Below are positions 13,651 through 24,430 of a DNA stretch of 64,000 nt, piece after piece. This DNA comes from Anadara kagoshimensis (taxonomy: Eukaryota; Mollusca; Bivalvia; Arcoida; Arcidae). The number at the start of each line of letters is the position of its first letter. The stretch's first letter is position 1. A program made the position numbers and the translations under genes. The stretch is from assembly GCA_021292105.1 (NCBI GenBank), contig CM037860.1, positions 16,758,698-16,822,697 on the forward strand. The letters are read 5' to 3'. Below the pieces are notes generated by a model. That model was given only the letters and a program-made list of their open reading frames with translations, made no database searches and had not been told where the DNA came from.

Positions 13651-14397
13651 ATAAAAGGAACTTGTAAGGATCCCAGGATAAGAGCAATATTTGAAAAGTA
13701 GACACGAAACCCAAATGACAACATCTAACCAAGGGATATATGTGTACCATTACAGTATTACAACCAGTAAAATGAGAAGTCACTGATGGATAAAGATTTA
13801 CCCTTAAAAATACATGTGATATTTCAGTTTACAAAAAAGGGTCATAAGTTATGCCTGGTAAAATTTCATTTTAACATTTTTTGTTGTGAACCAGTTAACT
13901 TATTCAGTCACCAGAAATTGTCATCTAGTGAATATATTGGAGAGTTTTAAAATACAAAAATGCTATTATTACATTGAGAGCATATAGAATGTGTACGTTC
14001 ATTGCACATGATTGATTTTAAAAAGGACTTGAATCGTTTACAGAAAATATATACATATGTTTGGAGATAGTACCGTATCAAAAGAACTCGTTTTTTATAT
14101 TAATTCACGGAAGTTATAAATTACGATTTTGATCTTACAAAAAGGAGGAATGAAATTTCACACTAACCTAGCAAATAGATTTACAAAAGTAATCACTTGA
14201 TTTTTAACTTTTATATTGTGTGAATATTTGAATGTGACATTGGCGGTTTTTTAAAATATTTATCTTATAGAGAACTTGTAAATACCATTGACACATTCTT
14301 TAGAATCCAGATTACGTGCTGTGCTCGAAGGATGTAAACAATTGGAATACAGAATTTTTCTAATTTAACTGGATATTACAAATTCTATTTTTTCACA
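13651..14397 (+). other. probable 5' untranslated region of the XKR gene
   Basis: A clear acceptor (TTTTCATTTTTCAG) ends at 13650, and the coding start follows 747 bases later with no better acceptor between. Several short upstream ATGs with early stops occur in it, which would lower translation if the whole leader is used. The exact transcript boundary is not known. Confidence 0.4.
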
Positions 14398-16434
14398 ATG
14401 GGTACAACATGTATGTCCATATGTTTTGTTGTGTATATAATTGTTTCGTTAATTATTCACATTGCCGAAGTGGTTCTGAACACCATGTATGCTGTAAATA
14501 TGTACTACGATTCCACCAAACAGACTTGGTTCACAATAATGGCAGGATTAATGCTGTTACCAATGGTAACAGTACAGCTAGTTTCGGCACTCTTGCTACT
14601 TCAGAAGCGAGGTGAACAATTACAAACATGCCGTACATTTTTCATTGCTGTGTTACATATATTTCAACTTGGATTTGTTTGGAGACATCTGAGGTTGCTC
14701 ACAGAAGATGAAATAAAATGGAAGAAGCGTGATCTTGCAGATTTATGTCTACTTAGACTATTCTACACCTTTTCAGCAAGCATACATATTTTTGGAATGC
14801 AGTTATTCATGATTCTGTATTATAATGCAGATGGATGGCTGACATACAGTGCATCATGTGTTACTTTATTCGCCATTTCATGGGCACTGGCGAGTTTTCG
14901 ACGTCAACATGAAACTGAAAATACAGAAAACATTATTCTCACTTGGCCAGGAACTTTATTCAGACTTATGTGGAGATCAGGAGAGATTGTTTCTCGGATG
15001 CTTTCGCTCGTCGTTTTTGCAACCATTTATAAAACCTGGATTTTCCTGGTCATAGGATTACACTGGAGTACCATGATGGTGTGTATCTGTACTTCTGTAC
15101 TTGGGTTTTTAGAAATCTCAGGAATTAACCGATGTAACAGAATGTTTTTAAGCCTGCTTATTGCATTCATGTATATATTTTGTCATGTTAACTTCAGTAA
15201 TCAGCGCACACAGAGATACATTACATATTACACGATCATGTTCATGGAAAACGTGGTATTGACAGTAGTTTGGTATCTGAATGTCACAAATATGGATAAA
15301 TTTAAAGTTCATGTTGTTGTTTTCATCATGTGTGGAGCATTTTTCATTGGTATTGTTTCCATGGCAATATATTATAGATTCTTTCACATTAGTACAGCAC
15401 AGCTTACAGCAGAAAACAAAGATGGAGTCTGTGTCAAAGATGGTTGTATTAACTGTAGACTAAGTTTATGTGCTAAACACAGTAAGTTGTTACAGAGACC
15501 ATTCAGTTCTGGTTGGCTGAGCCAGTACCAGAAAGCTCTGTATGACGGCCATTATTATAAACATCTGATGCAGGATTCATTAATAGACTCCATGTCAGAA
15601 TGGGAGGCTTTGTCATCTAGTTCTGACTCCATGTCTGAGGGAGGTGAAGTGGGAAATAAAAATGAAAACATTAAAAAAGCTGGAACAAGAGCAATATCAT
15701 TTCAGGCAACAGGTACATACAGCCATCAGCGTTTTATTGAGACAACTAAAGGATTTAATGCTGATGATAACGACACTGATTCTTCATCAAGTATCAGTGG
15801 AACACGGAGTCACCTTTCAACCTCATCCTCATCAGATGAATCATATAGTAGTGAACTTTCTTTAGATCTCCCTAGGAGAGTTGTGACAAGTTCTGGAAGT
15901 AGTCAGACACACTTACTAACAGACAGTTGGGACAAACTTTATGGTTTAGATAACAAAGGTTATGAATCATCCGACAAAGGTCATCCAGTGTATGCATTTA
16001 GACCGATATCTGCCCAGAGTTTAGAGGACTGGTACTCAGATGGTTACAGTACAGACCACACAGGAGCTTATCAGCTCCCTATAACAGTTCTTGCCAAAAC
16101 CGGTGGTTGTAGAGTTTCCGTCGCATCAGATTCAACAGAGTGTACTATGTGTAAAACATTAAAATATTTCAGACTTCAGCGAAAATATTCTAGAGCTTCC
16201 AGTTCTCAGATTTCTAAACCAGAGAAAATCTGTGAAGAACTAGAAGATCATAATAAACAAGTTAGCAATGTTACCGATCAGAAAATAGACTCTCCGAGGA
16301 GCAGTGCCTGGTATAACTGTAGCGAGTCTGGTGATAGTGCTTTCCCTCAAGAAAATGTAAGTTCTAGTAACCTTGAAACAACCTTGGATGATGAGGATGG
16401 TGTTAGTGAAACCAGTTATGAACTTATTATTTAA
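14398..16434 (+). CDS. XK-related (XKR) family multi-pass membrane protein
   Basis: An uninterrupted 678-residue frame. Residues 7-330 carry eight to ten hydrophobic segments (for example 7-30, 45-68, 117-141, 147-165, 200-222, 303-326). The family signature is at 186-223: a glycine, then LxWRSGEIxSRxxxL, FA, W and HW, as in XK and XKR4-9. Known members include caspase-activated phospholipid scramblases at the plasma membrane (XKR4, 8, 9) and the XK partner of VPS13A. After the last membrane segment comes a cysteine cluster (C345, C350, C353, C358), then a long serine- and aspartate-rich cytosolic tail (about 390-678), longer than in XKR8. Tail motifs DDND-T (456-460) and DDED-G (664-668) fit a caspase DxxD pattern. 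Scramblase activity is inferred, not shown. The ATG was chosen because the first membrane helix follows at once and the frame is stopped upstream. The family call is firm; the subfamily is not. Confidence 0.85.
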   Translation: MGTTCMSICFVVYIIVSLIIHIAEVVLNTMYAVNMYYDSTKQTWFTIMAGLMLLPMVTVQLVSALLLLQKRGEQLQTCRTFFIAVLHIFQLGFVWRHLRLLTEDEIKWKKRDLADLCLLRLFYTFSASIHIFGMQLFMILYYNADGWLTYSASCVTLFAISWALASFRRQHETENTENIILTWPGTLFRLMWRSGEIVSRMLSLVVFATIYKTWIFLVIGLHWSTMMVCICTSVLGFLEISGINRCNRMFLSLLIAFMYIFCHVNFSNQRTQRYITYYTIMFMENVVLTVVWYLNVTNMDKFKVHVVVFIMCGAFFIGIVSMAIYYRFFHISTAQLTAENKDGVCVKDGCINCRLSLCAKHSKLLQRPFSSGWLSQYQKALYDGHYYKHLMQDSLIDSMSEWEALSSSSDSMSEGGEVGNKNENIKKAGTRAISFQATGTYSHQRFIETTKGFNADDNDTDSSSSISGTRSHLSTSSSSDESYSSELSLDLPRRVVTSSGSSQTHLLTDSWDKLYGLDNKGYESSDKGHPVYAFRPISAQSLEDWYSDGYSTDHTGAYQLPITVLAKTGGCRVSVASDSTECTMCKTLKYFRLQRKYSRASSSQISKPEKICEELEDHNKQVSNVTDQKIDSPRSSAWYNCSESGDSAFPQENVSSSNLETTLDDEDGVSETSYELII

Positions 16435-16565
16435 AAGTTGAAATTCCAAGTTACCGTATTATTTCTAGTAAGGACATTGGATATTGTGTACAGCTATCTC
16501 TGTCTAATAAGCCATCTTATTACAAGTATTTACATCTTAGTCATGAGATATTTGTGATTCAATGG
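16435..16565 (+). other. start of the XKR 3' untranslated region
   Basis: It follows the TAA stop. There is no AATAAA close by; candidate signals appear only further on (for example near 17250 and 17290), so the end of the transcript cannot be set. Confidence 0.3.
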
Positions 16566-16744
16566 AGTTCGCCACTGTACAACCTGATACCCCCTAACGT
16601 TTGTGCAGAACACTTATTTCCAATGGATATTAGATGGCGTTTTCCTGAAATGACATTATTCCGGAAATTTGTGGCATTAATGTTTTCCAAAACATTCCCA
16701 CAAACGTTAGGAGGTATTGATCATGCGGAACAGTGGCAAACCCC
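16566..16744. mobile_element. MITE, CCACTGTACCATGTGATACCCC family, copy 1
   Basis: The left end (CCACTGTAC..TGATACCCCCTAACGTTTGTG) and the right end (CACAAACGTTAGGAGGTATTGATCA..CAGTGG) are imperfect inverted complements over about 40 bases. The internal text ACACTTATTTCCAATGGATAT is shared with the copies at 21.07 and 33.05 kb. The open frame across it is fortuitous. Confidence 0.65.
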
Positions 16745-17755
16745 ATTATATATAGGTAAAGGTCAATGGATAAGTCAGATGATTTCACAGACAAGGTTAA
16801 CTATTTGTATACCTTGATGTAATATTTTTTGTGGAAACTGTAATACTAACACAATTTTTATGCAGCAATGTAGAAAGTTCAGTTGACCATAGTTATTAAG
16901 ACTTGCACAATATGGAATCCATATTTTTTAAATACCTCTTAACATTTTTTAAGATATTATCGTAAGTAATTTCAGAGTTTATTATTTAAAATATTTTGTC
17001 TCATTTCATTTCATGAAAAACTTCCCAAGAGAGAGAGAGAGTGTGTGTGTGTGTGTGTGTGTGTTATATCATTCAATTTAGTTGGACATGCACCATACTG
17101 GCACATTGTATTATATGATACAAAACAAGTTTAAAGCAGGTTGCACAGTGCAATTTACTAGATATTTATAAATATAAATGATTTCCGTATAACATGCAAT
17201 GCTGAACCCTACAGGTCAAAAATGATTTTATATAACATGCAACATCATTAATAAACAAATGGTATGGAATATTCCAGTCAAACTCAGGACTGCATGACAA
17301 TAAATCAAATTAGCACCTGTCCACATTGTTCAGGAAATGTTGATCACATAATCTTTAATATGTATACAAAGGCCATTTTATAGAAAGACTTCCATTTGTA
17401 ACCTCCACCTACTGAAAAAGTCTGAAAATGTTGAAATTAAGTCATTTTGGAAAAAACTGTCAAAATAGGTTTTTAAACATTTTACTAATCTTTAACATGT
17501 ATACAAAAGTAATTTTATTAAAGGACTTCCTTTTGTGCCCTCCACCAAAAATTTTGTTTTGACTGTAAAATCTGAACTTAAAAAAACCAACAGAATTACT
17601 GTTAGTCATTTTAAACATTTCTATAAATAATCTTTATTTAAAAAAAAATTTACATAGAACTTAATGGATACAAAAGGAAGACCTACCATTTGATATATTA
17701 AATAAGGTTTTGGTCTTTTTCTTTTGGTACATTTTACTTCAAAGTATAATGTATA
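16745..17755. other. intergenic, nothing but simple repeats
   Basis: It contains a compound (GA)n(GT)n microsatellite at about 17031-17064. A phrase on CTTTAAYATGTATACAAARG..TTTTAT..AAAGACTTCC recurs near 17350 and 17490, suggesting a decayed duplication. There is no gene. Confidence 0.5.
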
Positions 17756-18035
17756 CAGGCTGACCAATTCGATGGATTTATCCGTTTTTGACAGAGTTGT
17801 ACAGTAAAAACGGATAAACTGAGAGATAAAATGAAAAGGTCAAACTAGACAGATTTTTCTCATTTTTACAGAGTTTTTTTTAATTAAAAGTACTAAAAAT
17901 CTGGATTTTTTGTATTAAAATTGTACCAAAATCAAACACTTAACAATAAAACAGTACCTAGATGGCAACCTTGTGCACCAAAACTGTACCAATCTGGACA
18001 AATAAATAAATTTGATTGGTCAGTCTGTGTATACT
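17756..18035. mobile_element. small inverted-repeat element (TGACCAATTC family), copy 2
   Basis: It starts with CAGGCTGACCAATTCGATGG and ends with TTTGATTGGTCAGTCTGTG, an imperfect inverted pair. The ATCCGTTTTTGAC phrase and repeated TGTACCAAAATC phrases match the 7.2-kb copy, but this copy is about twice as long. It is non-coding. Confidence 0.5.
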
Positions 18036-19562
18036 TATACAGTCATAAGATATTTATTCTTTCCTTTTTGACTAGTGTCGGTACAATATATTTGGTAATG
18101 GGGAATATTTGCAATATTGACATCTCATGAGGTTTTTTGTCTTGACAAAAATATCAAACATTGATGTAAATCATATTGCATCTTATTTCATTTATGCTAT
18201 AAATAAATACCATCGTCCAGCAGGTGTAGTAGAACGTCACTTATTTTTAGCAAATTTTGTGAAAAATACCTAAAAATGGCAAATCAAGCAGCATGAGATA
18301 GGATTAAGATGGTCCTTATATAATAGGAGACAACTCCTGCTTCATTTTAATTTTAAAGTTACATTTTGATATTAGAATTACTTTTTATAATTATTTATGG
18401 GCAATGCAAATCTACCTCACAGAACACACGATCAGCATTTTATATAAAACACTGTTATAAATAGTTGGTTAATATGGGTATTCTAGAATTGTTATATATA
18501 TGTACATAATGCAACATTGTTTTGTTTATACCGGTATATAAAAATGTACATAAAATACTGGTATAGTCCATCAGTGATATTTTGGCAGAAAATTTAAAAA
18601 CGTTGAAGAGTCCAAGTGCAAATGAGAAAATTTACATAAGCATTGAAAAATACCAGAGAGCAGAGTCTACTAAGAGGATATTAGTGCCATTTGGGCCCAG
18701 AATCAAGGGTCAAGGAGTCTGTATTTAATGTAAATAGGGTTCATGTATGTATATTTAAGGGTGGTTTTGACAAAAATAATGAAGGTGTTAATATACACAT
18801 ACGATATCATGGTATTAATACCTATTTGTGTAGATTAAACTTGCCCATGTTAATAAACATTCTGCCAAAATATTGCTGAAGGTCTATACATGTACCCTGA
18901 TGTACGGGTACATAAAACATATAAAAAAAATTATATAAAATATATATGATTGTTTACTACTGCAACTGTTAACTAGACAAAACCAGACAAAACTACAGGG
19001 TTCAAACAGAACTTGAAAATCAAGGAATTTGAATTCTTTCTTAAAAGTGAAAATAAAAATAACTCACAAATTCAGAGTTTTACATAATTTGGAAATGAGT
19101 TACCACAGAATTTTTATGTAGTATTTTGGTTTTCATAATTGAAATTCAAAAGTATTGAATTTTGGAATTCTGAAAGTGTTTTACAAATCAAATATGTTCT
19201 AATTGATTAAAGTTGCAGTATTGGATAAGTCAACCTTTGATACAGTGTCTCCCTTCTAGCTCCATATGTTGCAGTCATAAAAGAGATGCAAATGTTGGCT
19301 ACTGGTCAGAGCTTGGGGATTAATATCCGTTTTACATTGGGTCAGTGTTAACCACAGTTAAGTGTTGTGTTTGTTATTATGTTATAGAGACATTTAATGT
19401 TGAATTTTTATATGTTAATGATAAAATAGAAATAAAATTGATAATAAAATATTAATAAATTGATATATCATCTATTGTTTTCTTGTCGGCAGGGATGGAT
19501 AAAAATAATTTACCTTTATAGTAGGTATTTCAACTATGTGGAAAATTTCTCCTAACCAAAAT
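18036..19562. other. intergenic, nothing recognised
   Basis: AT-rich. I looked for splice-flanked frames and for repeats shared with other parts of the window and found none that hold up. Confidence 0.45.
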
Positions 19563-19830
19563 TGAGCCTCAATGGCCAAGTGGTCTAAAATGCTGGCTTA
19601 CAGATGACGCCACTTTTCAATGCAAATCCAACTCAGACACATTCTAGTCTTGAGAAATTTTGTCAGTTCTCTTGCCGAAGGTGGTTAGCTTTCCCTTCGC
19701 ACTTGGGTTTTTTCTATCATCCATGAAATGCCTCAATATAAGTGAAAAAATTGTGACTTGGGAGTTAAATACCATTAGTCCACTCGCCTTGTCAAAGTTG
19801 TAAGCAGGAGGTAGAGGGCTCAACGTCCTG
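19563..19830 (+). mobile_element. tRNA-derived SINE
   Basis: The head GCCTCAATGGCCAAGTGGTC contains a perfect RNA polymerase III A-box (TGGCCAAGTGG), as in leucine/serine tRNA-like SINEs. The B-box position reads AATGCAAATCCAACTC and is decayed. The body (about 19640-19800) includes GCCTCAATATAAGTGAAAAAATTGTGACTTGGG, which in reverse matches the body of the copies at 20.0, 37.4 and 62.6 kb. Confidence 0.55.
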
Positions 19831-19984
19831 TGTGTAACCCTAGTCTTAGAAATTTTCTTTATCAAACACCGCATCAAGAACAAAAAGTAATGGATTATTC
19901 GGATACTGGTATAACAATCCAAAATTGCATGTTGTCATCATGACAAAGCAAAATTCCGTAATCTCACTTTAAGCTGATGGTTAA

Positions 19985-20330
19985 TTGATTGATTGAAGGG
20001 GTTTTATGTCCAAGTCAAGAATATTTTACTAATATTGAGACATCACCAGCTATAGGTTAAGTGGTAGAAGATTTTACTGTTACAGTGCAGTGAGGAATGA
20101 GGGTTCTGTAATGTGCCACGTCTGACATGACACAGGGAATTGATTTTTAAGATCTCTTCTCATGGGCCCTGTGACTTTCATTTACTAAATGCTGAGCGTT
20201 ATGCAAAAGAACAGCCACTACATATTTTTTAAGTCTTGGTCAGACCTGGTCAGGGTTCAAACCCACAACCTATCACATAAAATTATGGAGTGAACACTCT
20301 TAACCAACTCCAACTGTAGTGGTAGAGTCA
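19985..20330 (-). mobile_element. tRNA-derived SINE
   Basis: On the minus strand the head near 20330 reads GTTGGAGTTGGTTAAGAGTG and is followed by GGTTTGAACCC, close to an RNA polymerase III B-box. The body toward 19985 includes AGTCAAGAATATTTTACT and ACATCACCAGCTATAGGT on the plus strand, shared with the other SINE copies. Confidence 0.55.
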
Positions 20331-21070
20331 GTCACAGGAAAATTTCAAGAGCATCCCAAAAAGCACTTTGACTAAATTTCTTACCTCAACTTTTCGTTCC
20401 GAAGCCCAACAGAGATTCTACAACCTATGATTACAGCCACAGACAGAAGAATGTAACTACTGTTATGTATATCAGACATAAGAACACAAATAATTTTGTG
20501 AGAAATATATTCACATCATAAAAGTATGACAATAAATATGGGAATATTTGTGGGGTTGATAAAATGAAATTACTTTGTACATGTATAACATCAATCAAAG
20601 TTAAAACAATTATGAGCACAATGTTTATCTCTGCAAAAAAAAATATAAAACAAAACAAAAATAAAGGGACACAACTGTGCATCTTATTAATCTTTCCTAC
20701 TAAGTTTCAGTAGAATTTACAGAGATCTAATCTAAACAAACATGAAGTTTTAGTACAGTTGAGTAAGCTGCAGCTTAATTGAGTACCAGTAATGGTCGTT
20801 ATGCCCTAGCCAAGATTCTTTCACATAATTTGGTAGAAAACTTGTCTAATCTGTACAACTTTGTTTTGGAGAGCCCCAATATATACTAGTATACATAGAT
20901 AGGCACATGAAACACTTGGCATAATCATACCAAGGGAGATAACTCAAAGCAATTTCACTTAAATTTATTCTCCACAAAAATGTATCAACACATATCCAGT
21001 ATTTTGTTATGGTATCATTTAACATGCATGTAGTTGTGTGATACTGGCTTTCTGAAAACATAAAATAAAA
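20331..21070. other. intergenic, nothing recognised
   Basis: No gene and no well-defined repeat. The short frames on the minus strand have low-complexity hydrophobic translations. Confidence 0.45.
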
Positions 21071-21257
21071 GGGGTTTGCCACTGTACCATGTGATACCCC
21101 ATAATGTTTGTTTGGAACACTTATTTCCAATGGATATGGAATCGCACGAGATGAAGTTTTCCCATAAAAACTACATTATTCTAGGAATTTGTACAGATTT
21201 AAACATTTTCAAAAACATTCCGCACAAAAATTAAAGGGTATTGATCACATGTCAGAT
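21071..21257. mobile_element. MITE, CCACTGTACCATGTGATACCCC family, copy 2
   Basis: The left end GGGGTTTGCCACTGTACCAT and the right end (GGGTATTGATCACATG) are inverted complements. The internal ACACTTATTTCCAATGGATAT is identical to that of the 16.57-kb copy. Confidence 0.65.
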
Positions 21258-22104
21258 GAATATCTCCTAACCCCAAGCAGACAACTGCTCATTACAAATT
21301 AAGGTCTTGTTATTTATGTTTTTAGAATAAATTGACATTCAAAAGGATTAGAAAAAATGGTTGGTAATGGTTTAAGTGTTTTGCGAGGTTTTCACCTTGT
21401 GGATAATTCAAAAACTGTAGAACTCAGGTAATCCCATGTCTTCTGACATATATGAGTAAAGATTCATTAGCCTAGGTGGCAGTGGTGATTATCGACAGTC
21501 ACTAAACCATCTGAATGCTCCATTAACTAGTGTTTTAGATCTTGAATATGTGTACATCAAACAATCTTACTTACACCAGTTTTTTAAAAAGCATCTAAAC
21601 AATGACATCATCATTCAAAGAAAATAGAAAGCGTAGAAGCAGATCAGCACTTGATTTGTCTTATGACATCATCAGTAGGTATGAATCGCCATTACACATC
21701 CACTTATTCTCAGAATCGCCACTTGGCCGCATCTTATCCTGCTCTAATCAGAGTCACCATTTAGCCACAGCTATATCTTACTCTTATCAAAATCACCATT
21801 GGCTGCAGCTAATCTTACTTTTATGTGATAGAGAATACCCTCATTTCAATTTGTATGTAACTTAAGAAATAGTGACAAATGTAAATATCATATACATGAA
21901 CCAATGATAGATAATTTTAGAAGACACATAAAACAGAGGTATTTGATACACACTTTTGAAAATTCAGTGGATTAATACTTCCATGCAAATAGTATGAATA
22001 TGAAATTATCTACAGATAAATCTCACAAATACAAAATGGGGTTATGACAAACATTGTTTGTGTTCATCACACAAAAGCTGCAAGTTGAGTATATTGGAGA
22101 CTGA
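21258..22104. other. intergenic with a short degenerate repeat
   Basis: Around 21675-21810 the phrases AATCGCCACTTGGCC, GTCACCATTTAGCCACAGCTAT and ATCACCATTGGCTGCAGCTAAT form a small decayed tandem repeat of about 50 bases. The open frame across it (21602-21865) looks like a by-product. Confidence 0.4.
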
Positions 22105-22268
22105 GTAATGAGCAATGCTGTTAAGTGTTTTATGCCACAGTCAAGATTATTTCACTTATCTCAAAGGGTCAGTCCAGGGTTGGTGGAAGAAACCAGAGTA
22201 ACTGGAATAATGACTACCATTCAGCAAGCGAATTGGCAACCTTTCTCACTCTAGTATCTGTCTGATGT
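22105..22268 (+). mobile_element. SINE body fragment
   Basis: It contains GTTTTATGCCACAGTCAAGA followed by TTATTTCACTTATCTCAAAG and a GGTGGAAGAAACCAGAGTAA phrase, the body shared with the 20.0- and 37.4-kb copies. No tRNA head is clear. Confidence 0.4.
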
Positions 22269-22329
22269 GAAAGGTAACTTTTTTGTAACTTGTATAATTC
22301 TGAAATTCAGTTTTGACCCATTGCTCTGT

Positions 22330-22646
22330 ATAATGAATTTTAAATTACATGTATGTCTATAAATTTTTTTATAGTTTTCCATGAAATAAACCATTTCAGT
22401 ATTTTATATGCATCTGTGACCTTGATCTTGAACTTTGTATCAAGATAATTGTTACATATATATCAATAGCTACAATATTCTGATATACATGCCTATTCAA
22501 AAACTTTATATTTTCTAAATATTTAACCATTTCAATATTCTTATGCATCTGTGGCATTGACCTCTGAACCCATGACCTTCCCGGGTTGAACTATATATCA
22601 AAATGTTGGGTTTATTGACAACTGCAATAAACTGCATGCCTAAACA
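22330..22646 (-). repeat. older diverged 145-bp monomers, left flank of nested element
   Basis: About two diverged monomers with the phrases ATGCATCTGTGACCTTGATC, AACCATTTCAGTATT and ATACATGCCTATTCAAAAA. They are of the same family as the array inside the adjoining element but clearly older, and they stop abruptly at 22646 within a monomer, at the element boundary. Confidence 0.6.
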
Positions 22647-24226
22647 AAACAAGAGGCCCATGGGCCTGATGCGCTTACCTGATAACTAATGGCTAGCTGA
22701 TAGATTTAAAGAAAACATAAATACTAAACCCCAATGACTTTTTTCTTTACATCATGATAACCATTGTATCAATACCTTCAACATTCTGGTATACATGCCT
22801 ATACAAAAAGTTAACAGTTTTCAAGATAATTAACCATTTCAGTATTGTTTCACATCTGTGACCTTGATCTTTGAACCCATGACCTTTTTCTATACATCAA
22901 AATGATTGTTGTATCAATATCTACAACATTCTAATATACATGCCTATACAAAAAGTTTATAGTTTTTGAGATAATTAACCATTTGGGTATTGTTTCACAT
23001 CTGTGACCTTGACCTTTGAACCCATGACCTTTTTCTATACATCAAAATGATCGTTGTATCAATACCTACAACATTCTAATATACATGCCTATACAAAAAG
23101 TTTATAGTTTTCGAGATAATTAACCATTTTGGTATTGTTTCGCATCTGTGACCTTGACCTTTGAACCCATGACCTTTTTCTATACATCAAAATGATCGTT
23201 GTATCAATACCTACAACATTCTAATATACATGCCTATACAAAATGTTTATAGTTTTCGAGATAACCATTTCGGTATTGTTTCGCATCTGTGACCTTGACC
23301 TTTGAACCATGACCTTTTTCTATACATCAAAATGATCGTTGTATCAATACTTACAACATTCTAATATACATGCCTATACAAAATGTTTATATTTTTCGAG
23401 ATAATTAACCATTTCGGTATTGTTTCACATCTGTGACCTTGACCTTTAAACCCACGACCTTTTTCTATACATCAAAATGATTGTTGTATCAATACCTACA
23501 ACATTCTAATATACATGCCTATACAAAAAGTTTATAGTTTTCGAGATAATTAACCATTTCAGTATTGTTTCACATCTGTGACCTTGACCTTTGAACCCAT
23601 GACCTTTTTCTATACATCAAAATGATTGTTGTATCAATACCTACAACATTCTAGTATACATGCCTATACAAAAAGTTTATAGTTTTCGAGATAATAATTA
23701 TAATCAGAGGTAAAAAAAATTAGGTCTCGACCTTCACAATTGACCTCGACCTCATTTTGAAGATACTAACAAGAAGATGTCAAAACTGAAAACCCCATGT
23801 CATTATCTGGTCAAATAGTCAAGTTATAACAATTTGAAGCTATTTTACGATTTTTTTCAAAATTAAACGCAAAAACGCGTAACCTATTTTGTATCCGAAT
23901 TTCACAAAATGAACAAACTATAGGCTTAAGACCCTAGAGAAGCCAAATATCACATCAGATTTTTTCTCCAATCAGTACTTTCGGAGAAGAAGATTTTTTA
24001 AGATTTTTGCACCCCTAGGTCACCTTGACCTAGTTATGGTAGCCATGGCAACGCCACGAACAAATCTGAATTGCACCGGCCCATATATACTTCTGACAAA
24101 GTTTCATTAAAAACTGTCCAGTAGTTTCAGAGGAGAAGTTGAAAATAGGTGTTAACGACGCACACACGCACATACACACGCTGCGCTATGCCATAAGCTC
24201 ACATGACCTTCGGTCAGGTGAGCTAA
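22647..24226 (-). mobile_element. array-bearing element with terminal hairpins, copy 1
   Basis: On the minus strand it starts with a hairpin (TTAGCTCACCTGACC, loop, GGTCATGTGAGCT; plus-strand 24194-24226) and ends with the palindrome GGCCCATGGGCC (22655-22666) followed by TCTTGTTTT. Between lie a unique part of about 0.5 kb and an array of six 145-bp monomers (phase points at 22873, 23018, 23163, 23303, 23448 and 23593; one monomer is 5 bases short). It is non-coding. The pattern resembles bivalve array-bearing elements such as pearl elements and non-autonomous Helitron-like elements; the family is not settled. It is inserted in an older array of the same monomer. Confidence 0.75.
24039..24052 (+). 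promoter_or_regulatory. RFX X-box match inside the mobile element
   Basis: GTAGCC-AT-GGCAAC fits the X-box consensus GTNRCC, 0-3 bases, RGYAAC bound by RFX/DAF-19 factors that drive ciliary genes. It lies 805 bases upstream of the IFT172 start codon. It belongs to the conserved unique part of the element; the equivalent place in copy 3 (47369-47382) has the same match on the minus strand. Function is not shown. Confidence 0.4.
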
Positions 24227-24430
24227 AAATGTAGTTTTAGTATTCTTATGCATCTATGACCTTCACCTTTAAACCTAAGAACTCCAACTACATTTATCAA
24301 AATGGTTGTTTTATCTATACCGGATAATAACCATTTCAGCAGAGACGTATAAACATCTGTGACCTTTATATTTGAACATATGACCTTGAACTACATTTCA
24401 ACTACAGCTACATAGCAGGAATATTGGATG
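24227..24430 (-). repeat. older diverged 145-bp monomers, right flank of nested element
   Basis: The phrases TTCTTATGCATCTATGACCT, TATCAAAATGGTTGTTTTATC, AACCATTTCAG and CATCTGTGACCTT continue the diverged array interrupted by the element. Confidence 0.55.

Noticed and set aside
15148..15387. Minus-strand frame within the XKR coding exon
   Set aside because: It is a shadow of the 678-codon frame on the plus strand.
19566..19640. Possible tRNA gene on the strength of a perfect A-box
   Set aside because: The B-box and acceptor stem are missing and a SINE body follows, so it is a SINE head.
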